The notes under the pieces were generated by a model that saw only the letters and a program-made list of their open reading frames with translations, did not search any database and was not told where the DNA came from. 64,000 nucleotides of DNA from Pteria penguin (taxonomy: Eukaryota; Mollusca; Bivalvia; Pterioida; Pteriidae), in assembly GCA_035048485.1 (NCBI GenBank), contig CM068592.1, positions 36,836,001 to 36,900,000 of the forward strand. The letters run 5' to 3'. Every line of letters starts with the position of its first letter. Position 1 is the stretch's first letter. A program made the position numbers and the translations under genes. Below are positions 47,335 to 60,865 of the stretch, piece by piece.

Positions 47335-50300
47335 TTACTACTACTACTGTAAACCAAGCATAATCTTATGATAGTGTGAAGAAAGAGTTGGTTTAATATA
47401 GATATTATTATTTTACATTAAGTCTGTAGTTTCATTTTGTAGACAAACCGTTTCATAATGAGGGATTTTGAAAGGTAGTAAACCCATAATGAACACTTAT
47501 TAGATGTTTATAGATGAAAATGTTGTCTTTGAAATGAATATAATATATGAATACATCATTTTGAAGCATCCAACAAAAGATCTGTTACGAAAAGCTCTCA
47601 AAAGTCCTCCAAAGGGAAGTAACATAAAATAAAGAACAAAAAACTCGGAATTCACTATATATCGGTCTCCTGACCACATTCTGGTGAATTTATTGGAGAC
47701 CGATATATAGTAAATTCTGAGTTTATTGTTCTTTATTTTACGAAAAGGATTTTGAAAGAAGGATAATTAAAGTTTGTATTGAACTTTGTGGAAGCATCTT
47801 TGTTTTCCAATTTTTTTTGACAAAGTCAATATATTTGAAAAAAAAACTCGTCCTGAAAAATACCGCAATATTTTGATTTATTCAAGTTATATAGAGAGAA
47901 TTAATTTCAGCGAGCAGAATTTCTTGGCTATAAGTTTTTCTAATATTCAGCAAGGGAAGAGAATTTCTTCAAGGGTCTTTTTATGATACAGTTCCAAATT
48001 TCACAATCAGTACCACCACTACCATCCAAGATAACGTATATATTGCTTTTACAATCAGTAACACCACTATCATTCAAAAACTTGTATATATTGCTTTAAA
48101 AATCAGTAACACCACTACCATCCAAGAGAACATATTCCTTTAACAATCAGTGATCCCACTACCATCCAAGATAACGTATATATTGCTTTAACAATCAGTG
48201 ACACCACTACCATCCAAGAAAACGTATATATTCTTTTAACAATCAGTAACACCACTACCATCCAAGAAAACATATTCCTTTAACAATCAGTGACACCACT
48301 ACCATCCAAGATAACGTATATATTGCTTTAACAATCAGTGACACCACTACCATCCAAGAAAACATATTCCTTTAACAATCAGTGACACCACTACCATCCA
48401 AGAAAACATATTCCTTTAACAATCAGTGACACCACTACCATCCAAGAAAACATATTCCTTTAACAATCAGTGACACCACTACCATCCAAGATAACGTATA
48501 TATTGCTTTAACAATCAGTGACACCACTACCATCCAAGATAACGTATATATTGCTTTAACAATCAGTGACACCACTACCATCCAAGATAACATATTCCTT
48601 TAACAATCAGTAACACCACTACCATTCAAGAAAACGTATATATTGCTTTAACAATCAGTGACACCACTACCATCCAAGAAAACATATTCCTTTAACAATC
48701 AGTGACACCACTACCATCCAAAATAACGTATATATTGCTTTAACAATCAGTGACACCACTACCATCCAAGATAACGTATATATTGCTTTAACAATCAGTG
48801 ACACCACTATCATTCAAGAAAGCGTATATATTCCTTTAACAATCAGTAACACCACTACCATCCAAGATAACATATTCCTTTAACAATCAGTGACACCACT
48901 ACCATCCAAGATAACGTATATATTGCTTTAACAATCAGTGACACCACTACCATCTAAGAAAACATATATATATTAATTTAATAATCAGTAACACCACTAC
49001 CATCCAAGAAAACGTATATATTGCTTTTTAACAATCAATGACGCCACTACCATCCAAGATAACGTATATATTGCTTTAACAATCAGTGACACCACTACCA
49101 TCCAAGAGAAGTTATATATTGCTTTAACAATCATCTATAAGGTAAGGTAACTATGTTTATGTCTTAGTTTGCCATTTGATACTTTTTATGGATTGTATAC
49201 CTTGATATAGTTTTATATGAATTATATAGTTCAAAACGATTGTGTATGATAATATGGTAAACTAAATGTGTTTTGTATTAACAGGTTGGAGAAACACCAC
49301 ATGCAGGAATGGAACAAATCACATCCAATTTACGACATGTCTCTGGGGAATCCACATCATTCAAGTTGCCTTGTGCACTTAAATGCATGAATCTCTTTCC
49401 AAGTAAATATTACAGAATTTTTTCTCCCTCTTTTCATATTTATTTCATATTTATTTCATATTTACAGAACAAAGGACATTTAGAGGATTCCCGATTGTTA
49501 AAATGACATGAAAAACTATAAGGTGTTTACTTTTGTTCAATGCTTGTACATCTTCAAATGAAGTCATGGTACTAAAACTTACGTAGACTGGAAGGTTCAA
49601 TTAATAGAATTTAACATTCAAATTAATCTGATCTATACAGATTTAAAAATCGTCAGAACAAGCAAAGACTTCATACAAAACTCAAAGTATGACTTTATTC
49701 TTACAAAGTTTAGTATTATCAGTAAGTTGATCATATCATGTAGCCGGTCTATAGTTTCTCCATAAATGATTCCTTATTTAACCGTTGACTCCAAAATTGA
49801 ATGTGATCTTTGAACGAATGTGACTGGAATACAGTTACACTTGAGGAGGAATGTGATAGTTTTCTTTCTACAAAGTTTGATGAGAGTCCAATTGGTTATT
49901 CTGAAGAAGAAATACTTCCGCTATTAAATGAATTACCAAGTGATTTTCGGTCAGTTCAGACAATACTGTTCATGACTTGTCATATTTCAATGAATTACAC
50001 AGAAAAATCACAAATGAATTTTGAAAATAAATAATCAATTTCAGGCAACACAGAAGACTATTATACATATAACGGCTCCCTGACCACGCCCCCTTACACA
50101 GAAAATGTGACTTGGATCATTTACCAAGAGCCAATTTACATCTCCAAAAAACAGGTCAAGTATCATAGCAGAACTGACTTGAAGTTGATTTAAAATGTTT
50201 TACATCATCACAGTTTCTTAACCATCTACACTGACCTTGCTTCATTGGAATCGATCATGATGCTTCTACCACTTTTACCAGTAGATTATTCCTTATAATT

Positions 50301-53300
50301 ATGTACATGTATCTATTCAATGCCCCTGTATAGCAGATCATTTTATGATTCCATGGTTTGTTGATCGAGAATATTGAGCTTTGGAAACAGATAAAAGGTA
50401 ATAATATAGTTTGTATCGAAAATGCTTAAATACAGTCTGAGCTTGAAAAGGCTGTATTAGTAATAAGAGGGAAACAGGGACTAATATTGACTTGGTGCTG
50501 TACTATCTGTGATACTTGTCATGTCTAGTTATCTATTGATTCAGTCAGTTTGGTTGTCTGTCACTGTACATTTATATCGCTTTAGACAAGTTGTCCGTCA
50601 CATTGATCTAAAGGACATCGACTTGGTCTGATTTAGTGGTGTGTGACTGGGTATGAGGTAGTGTTGTGTGACTTGGAAGGATTTAGTGGTGTGTGACTTG
50701 GTATGATTTAGTGTTTTGTGACTTGGTAGGATTTAGTGGTGTGTGACTTGGTATGATTTAGTGTTGTGTGACTAAAAATGATTTAGTGGTGTGCGACTTG
50801 GTATGGTTTCGTGGTGTGTGACTTGGTATGACTCAGTGGTGTGTGACCTGGTATGATTTAGTGGTGTGTGAGTGTTATACTGTTAGAAGAATGTCTAGGT
50901 CTTTTATAGCAGTCTTAAGATTGGAGAGCCAGATTAGCTGACATATTGGTATGGCATAGTACAAGAGAGGGCAGTAGAAGGGGCAAGGAGTAGAATGGAC
51001 AAGTTGTGAGTAGAATTGACAGATGTGAGTAGAGTGAACAGGATGTGAGTAGAATGGACAAGGTGTGAGTAGAATAAACAAGGTATGAGTAGAATGAACA
51101 AGGTGTGAGTAGAATGAACAGGGTGTGAGTAGAATGAACATGGTGTGTGTAGAAAGAACAAGGTATGAGCAGAATGAACAAGGTATGAGCAGAATGAACA
51201 AGGTGTGAGTAGAATGAACAGGGTGTGAGCAGAATGAACAAGATATGAGTAGAAAGAACAAGGTGTGAGCAGAATGAACAAGGTGTGAGTAGAATGAACA
51301 GGGTGTGAGTAGATTAAACAAGGTCTGAGTAGAAAGGACAAGGTGTGAGCAGAATGCACAAGGTGTGAGTAGAATGAACAGGGTGTGAGTAGAATGAACA
51401 AGGTGTGAGTAAAATAAGCAGGATGTGCGCAGAATACACAAGGTATGAGTAGAAAGAACAAGGTGTGAACAGAATAAACAAGGTGTGAGTAGAAAGAACA
51501 GGGTGTGAGTAGAATGAACAAGGTGTGAGTAGAATGAACAAGATGTGACTAGAATGGACAAGGTGTGAGTATAAGTATGATGTGGCAAACAGAGTGTGGA
51601 GTAAAACACTTTGAAAGAAAGGAAAGTGGCAACTGACAAGACACAAAATAGCACATCAACAAAATGTGACAAAAACATATTGGTAAGACAGGAGAATATA
51701 GCTGACACGACACAAATAAGAACATAAACAGAATGTGAAGTGAACCATTAAGATAAGGATGGGCAGTGTCACTGGGAAGACATGATGTGGAACAAAGAGT
51801 GTACAAGTAGGAACATAAACAGAATATGAAGTAAACCATTAAGATAAGGATGGGCAGTGTCACTGGGAAGGCATGATGTGGAACATAGAGTGTACAAGTA
51901 GTAACATAAACAGAATGTGAAGTAAACCATTAAGATAAGGATGGGCAGTGTCACTGGGAAGGCATGATGTAGAACATAGGGTGTACAAGTAGTAACATAA
52001 ACAGAATGTGAAGTAAACCATTAAGATAAGGATGGGCAGTGTCACTGGGAAGGCATGATGTGGAACATAGAGTGTACAAGTAGGAACATAAACAGAATGT
52101 GAAGTAAACCATTAAGATAAGGATGGACAGTGTCACTGGGAAGACATGATGTGGAACAAAGAGTGTACAAGTAGGAACATAAACAGAATATGAAGTAAAC
52201 CATTAAGATAAGGATGGGCAGTGTCACTGGGAAGGCATGATGTGGAACATAGAGTGTACAAGTAGTAACATAAACAGAATGTGAAGTAAACCATTAAGAT
52301 AAGGATGGGCAGTGTCACTGGGAAGGCATGATGTGGAACATAGAGTGTACAAGTAGTAACATAAACAGAATGTGAAGTAAACCATTAAGATAAGGATGGG
52401 CAGTGTCACTAGGAAGACATGATGTGGAACATAGAGTGTACAAGTAGGAACATAAACAGAATGTGAAGTAAACCATTAAGATAAGGATGGGCAGTGTCAC
52501 TGGGAAGACATGATGTGGAACATAGAGTGTACAAGTAGTAACATAAACAGAATGTGAAGTAAACCATTAAGATAAGGATGGGCAGTGTCACTGGGAAGGC
52601 ATGATGTGGAACATAGAGTGTACAAGTAGGAACATAAACAGAATGTGAAGTAAACCATTAAGATAAGGATGGGCAGTGTCACTGGGAAGACATGATGTAG
52701 AACATAGAGTGTACAAGTAGTAACATAAACAGAATGTGAAGTAAACCATTAAGATAAGGATGGGCAGTGTCACTGGGAAGACATGATGTGGAACATAGAG
52801 TGTACAAGTAGGAACATAAACAGAATGTGAAGTAAACCATTAAGATAAGGATGGGCAGTGTCACTGGGAAGGCATGATGTGGGACATAGAGTGTACAAGT
52901 AGGAACATAAACAGAATGTGAAGTAAACCATTAAGATAAGGATGGGCAGTGTCACTGGGAAGACATGATGTGGAACATAGAGTGTACAAGTAGGAACATA
53001 AACAGAATGTGAAGTAAACCATTAAGATAAGGATGGGCAGTGTCACTGGGAATACATGATGTGGAACATAGAGTGTACAAGTAGGAACATCAACAGAATG
53101 TGAAGTAAACGATTAAGATAAGGATGGGCAGTGTCACTGGGAAGACATGATGTGGAACATAGAGTGTACAAGTAGCAACATAAACAAAATGTGAAGTAAA
53201 CCATTAAGATAAGGATGGGCAGTGTCACTGGGAAGGCATGATGTGGAACATAGAGTGTACAAGTAGGAACATAAACAGAATGTGAAGTAAACCATTAAGA

Positions 53301-56300
53301 TAAGGATGGGCAGTGTCACTGGGAAGACATGATGTGGAACATAGAGTGTACAAGTAGGAACATAAACAGAATGTGAAGTAAACCATTAAGATAAGGATGG
53401 GCAGTGTCACTGGGAAGACATGATGTGGAACATAGAGTGTACAAGTAGGAACATAAACAGAATGTGAAGTAAACCATTAAGATAAGGATGGGCAGTGTCA
53501 CTGGGAAGACATGATGTGGAACATAGAGTGTACAAGTAGGATTATAAACAGAATGTGAAGTAAACCATTAAGATAAGGATGGGCAGTGTCACTGGGAAGG
53601 CATGATGTGGAACATAGAGTGTACAAGTAGGAACATAAATAGAATGTGAAGTAAACCATTAAGATAAGGATGGGCAGTGTCACTGGGAATATATGATGTG
53701 GAACATAGAGTGTACAAGTAGGAACATCAACAGAATGTGAAGTAAACCATTAAGATAAGGATGGGCAGTGTCACTGGGAAGGGATGACGTGGAACATAGA
53801 GTGTACAAGTAGGAACATCAACAGAATGTGAAGTAAACCATTAAGATAAGGATGGGCAGTGTCACTAGGAAGGCATGATGTGGAACATAGGGTGTACAAG
53901 TAGGAACATAAACAGAATGTGAAGTAAACCATTAAGATAAGGATGGGCAGTGTCACTGGGAAGACATGATGTGGAACATAGAGTGTACAAGTAGGAACAT
54001 AAACAGAATGTGAAGTAAACCATTAAGATAAGGATGGGCAGTGTCACTGGGAAGACATGATGTGGAACATAGAGTGTACAAGTAGGAACATAAACAGAAT
54101 GTGAAGTAAACCATTAAGATAAGGATGGGCAGTGTCACTGGGAAGGCATGATGTGGAACATAGAGTGTACAAGTAGTAACATCAACAGAATGTGAAGTAA
54201 ACCATTAAGATAAGGATGGGCAGTGTCACTGGGAAGGCATGATGTGGAACATAGAGTGTACAAGTAGTAACATAAACAGAATGTGAAGTAAACCATTAAG
54301 ATAAGGATGGGCAGTGTCACTGGGAAGACATGATGTGGGACATAGAGTGTACAAGTAGGATTATAAACAGAATGTGAAGTAAACCATTAAGATAAGGATG
54401 GGCAGTGTCACTAGGAAGGCATGATGTGGAACATAGGGTGTACAAGTAGTAAAATAAACAGAATGTGAAGTAAACCATTAAGATAAGGATGGGCAGTGTC
54501 ACTAGGAAGGCATGATGTGGAACATAGAGTGTACAAGTAGTAACATAAACAGAATGTGAAGTAAACCATTAAGATAAGGATGGGCAGTGTCACTGGGAAG
54601 GCATGATGTGGAACATAGAGTGTACAAGTAGGAACATAAACAGAATGTGAAGTAAACCATTAAGATAAGGATGGGCAGTGTCACTGGGAAGGGATGATGT
54701 GGAACAAAGAGTGTACAAGTAGGAACATAAACAGAATGTGAAGTAAACCATTAAGATAAGGATGGGCAGTGTCACTGGGAAGGCATGATGTGGAACATAG
54801 AGTGTACTAGTAGGATTATAAACAGAATGTGAAGTAAACCATTAAGATAAGGATGGGCAGTGTCACTGGGAAGGCATGATGTGGAACATAGAGTGTACAA
54901 GTAGGAACATCAACAGAATGTGAAGTAAACCATTAAGATAAGGATGGGCAGTGTCACTGGGAAGGCATGATGTGGAACATAGAGTGTACAAGTAGGAACA
55001 TAAACAGAATGTGAAGTAAACCATTAAGATAAGGATGGGCAGTGTCACTGGGAAGGCATGATGTGGAACATAGAGTGTACAAGTAGGAACATCAACAGAA
55101 TGTGAAGTAAACCATTAAGATAAGGATGGGCAGTGTCACTGGGAAGACATGATGTGGAACATAGAGTGTACAAGTAGGAACATAAACAGAATGTGAAGTA
55201 AACCATTAAGATAAGGATGGGCAGTGTCACTGGGAAGGCATGATGTGGAACATAGAGTGTACAAGTAGGAACATCAACAGAATGTGAAGTAAACCATTAA
55301 GATAAGGATGGGCAGTGTCACTGGGAAGACATGATGTGGAACATAGAGTGTACAAGTAGGAACATAAACAGAATGTGAAGTAAACCATTAAGATAAGGAT
55401 GGGCAGTGTCACTGGGAAGGCATGATGTGGAACATAGAGTGTACAAGTAGTAACATAAACAGAATGTGAAGTAAACCATTAAGATAAGGATGGGCAGTGT
55501 CACTGGGAAGGCATGATGTGGAACATAGAGTGTACAAGTAGGAACATAAACAGAATATGAAGTAAACCATTAAGATAAGGATGGGCAGTGTCACTGGGAA
55601 GACATGATGTGGGACATAGAGTGTACAAGTAGGAACATAAACAGAATGTGAGGTAAACCATTAAGATAAGGATGGGCAGTGTCACTGGGAAGACATGATG
55701 TGGAACATAGTATACCAATAGGAACATAAACAGAATGTGAAGTAAACCATTAAGATAAGGATGGGCAGTGTCACTGGGAAGGGATGATGTGGAACAAAGA
55801 GTGTACAAGTAGGAACATCAACAGAATGTGAAGTAAACCATTAAGATAAGGATGGGCAGTGTCACTGGGAAGGCATGATGTGGAACATAGAGTGTACAAG
55901 TAGGAACATCAACAGAATGTGAAGTAAACCATTAAGATAAGGATGGGCAGTGTCACTGGGAAGGCATGATGTGGAACATAGAGTGTACAAGTAGGAACAT
56001 AAACAGAATGTGAAGTAAACCATTAAGATAAGGATGGGCAGTGTCACTGGGAAGGCATGATGTGGAACATAGAGTGTACAAGTAGGAACATCAACAGAAT
56101 GTGAAGTAAACCATTAAGATAAGGATGGGCAGTGTCACTGGGAAGGCATGATGTGGAACATAGAGTGTACAAGTAGGAACATCAACAGAATGTGAAGTAA
56201 ACCATTAAGATAAGGATGGGCAGTGTCACTGGGAAGGCATGATGTGGAACATAGAGTGTACAAGTAGGAACATAAACAGAATGTGAAGTAAACCATTAAG

Positions 56301-59300
56301 ATAAGGATGGGCAGTGTCACTGGGAAGGCATGATGTGGAACATAGAGTGTACAAGTAGGAACATCAACAGAATGTGAAATAAACCATTAAGATAAGGATG
56401 GGCAGTGTCACTGGGAAGACATGATGTGGAACAAAGAGTGTACAAGTAGTAACATAAACAGAATGTGAAGTAAACCATTAAGATAAGGATGGGCAGTGTC
56501 ACTGGGAAGGCATGATGTGGAACATAGAGTGTACAAGTAGGAACATAAACAGAATGTGAAGTAAACCATTAAGATAAGGATGGGCAGTGTCACTGGGAAG
56601 ACATGATGTGGGACATAGAGTGTACAAGTAGGAACATAAACAGAATGTGAAGTAAACCATTAAGATAAGGATGGGCAGTGTCACTGGGAAGGCATGATGT
56701 GGAACATAGAGTGTACAAGTAGGATTATAAACAGAATGTGAAGTAAACCATTAAGATAAGGATGGGCAGTGTCACTGGGAAGGCATGATGTGGAACATAG
56801 AGTGTACAAGTAGGAACATAAACAGAATGTGAAGTAAACCATTAAGATAAGGATGGGCAGTGTCACTGGGAAGGGATGATGTGGAACAAAGAGTGTACAA
56901 GTAGGAACATAAACAGAATGTGAAGTAAACCATTAAGATAAGGATGGGCAGTGTCACTGGGAAGACATGATGTGGAACATAGAGTGTGCAAGTAGTAACA
57001 TAAACAGAATGTGAAGTAAACCATTAAGATAAGGATGGGCAGTGTCACTGGGAAGGCATGATGTGGAACATAGAGTGTACTAGTAGGATTATAAACAGAA
57101 TGTGAAGTAAACCATTAAGATAAGGATGGGCAGTGTCACTGGGAAGGCATGATGTGGAACATAGAGTGTACAAGTAGGAACATAAACAGAATGTGAAGTA
57201 AACCATTAAGATAAGGATGGGCAGTGTCACTGGGAAGACATGATGTGGAACATAGAGTGTACAAGTAGGAACATAAACAGAATGTGAAGTAAACCATTAA
57301 GATAAGGATGGGCAGTGTCACTGGGAAGACCTGATGTGGAACATAGAGTGTACCAGTAGGAACATAAACAGAATGTGAAGTAAACCATTAAGATAAGGAT
57401 GGGCAGTGTCACTGGGAAGGCATGATGTGGAACATAGAGTGTACAAGTAGGAACATAAACAGAATGTGAAGTAAACCATTAAGATAAGGATGGGCAGTGT
57501 CACTGGGAAGGCATGATGTGGGACATAGAGTGTACAAGTAGGAACATAAACAGAATGTGAAGTAAACCATTAAGATAAGGATGGGCAGTGTCACTGGGAA
57601 GACATGATGTGGTACATAGAGTGTACAAGTAGGAACATAAACAGAATGTGAAGTAAACCATTAAGATAAGGATGGGCAGTGTCACTGGGAAGGCATGATG
57701 TGGAACATAGAGTGTACAAGTAGGAACATATAAAACAGACAACGCTAAAAAGAACTTGAAAAGATAACAGGAAAACATTTTGTAGAAAAACAAGACATGA
57801 CAGTATCAATGTCAAAGCTCGAAGTAGCAGACTGACAGGCTGAATAAGTAAAACATTATCGTATGACAAGACAGTGTAGGTTCAGTGTAACTTGCATTGC
57901 TAGTGTTAGAATCAGTACACAATGTATAGTAAAGCATTTTATGATAAGACAGTGTTGCTTGCTAGACTAGCGTAGAATATCAACAGAGTGTATAGTAGAA
58001 CATTGCATGACAAAGTTGGAATTTGCAAGGCCAGAAATATAATATCAACATGGTGTGAAGAAAAAGACGTAAGTTAAACAGGACAGGGTTACCGGCAAGG
58101 CACATTCTGCGGCATAGTGAAATATTACGGTAACCGAACATTAGAACAAGCAAGGCAGCAAATGGTAAACCAAACATTTATTGAGTAAAACATTACTGTG
58201 AGGAAGGAGAGTATATCTGATAAGGCACAAAATGTAACGTCAACGGAATGTAAAAGTAAAACATCACGGTAAGACATAATGGAAAGACACGGAGTGGTAC
58301 ACCAACAGACTGTCTAGCTAAAGTTACACCAATAGGCTGTCTAGCCAAAGTTACACCAATAGGCTGTCTAGCCAAAGTTACACCAATAGGCTGTCTAGCC
58401 AAAGTTACACCAATAGGCTGTCTAGCCAAAGTTACACCAATAGTGGCAAGTGGCAGGTCAATGGTTTTAGCTAAACAACTTGTAGGACTTGAACATTTTA
58501 CTGGCAAGACAGGAAGTGACAGGTCAATGGTTCTAGTTAAACAAATTGTAGGACTTGAACATTTTACTGGCAATACAGGATGTAGCACGCTAATGGTCCT
58601 AACTAAACAAATTGTAGGATTTGAACATTTTACTGGCAATACAGGATGTAGCACGCTAATGGTCCTAACTAAACAAATTGTAGGATTTGAACATTTTACT
58701 GGCAATACAGGATGTAGCACGCTAATGGTCCTAACTAAACAAATTGTAGGACTTGAACATTTTACTGGCAATACAGGATGTAGCACGCTAATGGTCCTAA
58801 CTAAACAAATTGTAGGATTTGAACATTTTACTGGCAATACAGGATGTAGCACGCTAATGGTCCTAACTAAACAAATTGTAGGATTTGAACATTTTACTGG
58901 CAATACAGGATGTAGCACGCTAATGGTCCTAACTAAACAAATTGTAGGATTTGAACATTTTACTGGCAATACAGGATGTAGCACGCTAATGGTACTAACT
59001 AAACAAATTGTAGGATTTGAACATTTTACTGGCAATACAGGATGTAGCACGCTAATGGTCCTAACTAAACAAATTGTAGGATTTGAACATTTTACTGGCA
59101 ATACAGGATGTAGCACGCTAATGGTTCTAACTAAACAAATTGTAGGACTGTAACATTTTACTGTAAGACAGGATATGACACGCTAATGGTCCTAGATAAA
59201 CGAATTGTAGGACTTGAACATTTTACTGTAAGACAGGATATGACACGCTAATGGTCCTAACTAAACAAAGAGTAAGAGAGGTCAGTTTTCCTCGCAAAAC

Positions 59301-60833
59301 GCGAAGTGGCACACCAACACAGTGTTTTGCAAATCGAAGGCAGGAAAAGTTTACTGCCTAAACTCGAAGTGGCACACCAACACAGTGTTTTGCCAATCGA
59401 AGGCACGAAAAGTTTACTGCCTAAACACATGGTAGGCTTTGAACGGCACATCAAAAGGGTGCCTAGCCAAACGTACATGTAGCGTAGGTAAGAGAAAAAT
59501 TACTAACGATGCATTGTACGAAGTGGTACACCGACAGAGTGTCCAGCCAAACATAGTGTAGGACAGGAAATTTGAACAATTAAGGCATGGCATGAAGTGA
59601 AATGCCGACAGAGTATCCAGCTAAACATAGTGTAAGTTACAACATTATAACAAAAAGACACGAAGTGAAATGCGTAGAGTGTAATGGTTAAGGCACACAC
59701 TAACCTGTCAGTAGAGTGAATAAATAGGGGCATTTTGTTGTTTATACATATATATATAGTTGCTTAAGCAGCAATTTTAGCTTACCTGAGCAAAACACTT
59801 AAGTGATCTATTATAATAGCAATGCGTCCGTCCGTTCGTCTGTCAACTTTTCGTATCTTCAATTTTTCAGAACTATTGAATGGATTTCGTTTAAACTTGG
59901 TATGGGTAAAGCACTCAAGGTCCATTCAGGTCTTGCTGTGGTTTGGTAAGATATGGGCAGATCAAGGATGGGTCGGCAAAGGGTACTCTTTTTTGACAAT
60001 CAACTTCTCTAGACTTGCTCCATAAATCAACAAATAAAATGTATCATAGTCATCTAGAAGAATTGTTAAATATTTATTAGTTTTGGTTCCTTTCCGATAT
60101 CAAGCTATTTTATGCAATTGGTTTTTTTTGTTTTTGTTTTTGTTTTTGTTTTTTGTTTTAATTTGTTTTTTTTTTTTGGGGGGGGGTTTGTTGTGTTGGA
60201 TTTATTTAATGTTTTTGGACATATTTTCAGATGAAATATTTAAGTTTCTGTTTGTACATAATTATTGCTTATCATGCATAAGTTTTGAGGATATTATCTG
60301 ATTTCCAGGAAATAAATATTGTTGTGAAGCACTGGAAAACTTGGAAAGTTCCCGGAATTTGTTTCATATATTTGTTTTAAGATTAAGAAAGTAAGTTGGG
60401 AGATGGGGTTTGCACTATAAGCATGTTATATTAGGCTCGGATGGACTTCTTGATCATAACTCATTGAAGGGTCTTGATGAAAATTTGCATGATGGATACA
60501 GGGTTGAACGATATAGGCCTTTAAAGGTACTGTGACAAACAGACTAGCTTCGAAGATAAACCAATTTATCAGAGCATATTTTATGTGCTATTTATGTCAG
60601 TTATGCATTGATTTTGTGCATATTACCGGGTTTAATGAAAATACTGTAAAGAATATGATTAAAAAATAAATTTTGAGAATTGTACTTTGGTCAGATATGC
60701 TTAATAGTAGATCTTTGTTAGTGTTATGCAGATCCTTTGTGGGAAAAACTTAAGATAAGCTGCATAGAATGAAAAAGTAAATGTATCACAGTGTTTTGCA
60801 AGGATTTTTTTTTTTTGGGGGGGGGGTTGTTTT

Positions 60834-60865
<32 letters not shown>

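Noticed and set aside
49807..50034. 75-codon acidic frame just before the CA-B LTTPP exon
   Set aside because: It looks protein-like but has no ATG at its start, ends with a stop 10 bp before the acceptor and does not fit CA homology. Probably intron sequence.
50875..51708. 277-codon minus frame with repeats of [12 protein letters not shown]
   Set aside because: A product of the 20-bp array that lacks minus-strand stops; low-complexity and within the CA-B intron.
51769..57793. Dozens of 61-codon minus frames starting [12 protein letters not shown]
   Set aside because: The same frame recurring every 91 bp in the satellite; not a family of genes.
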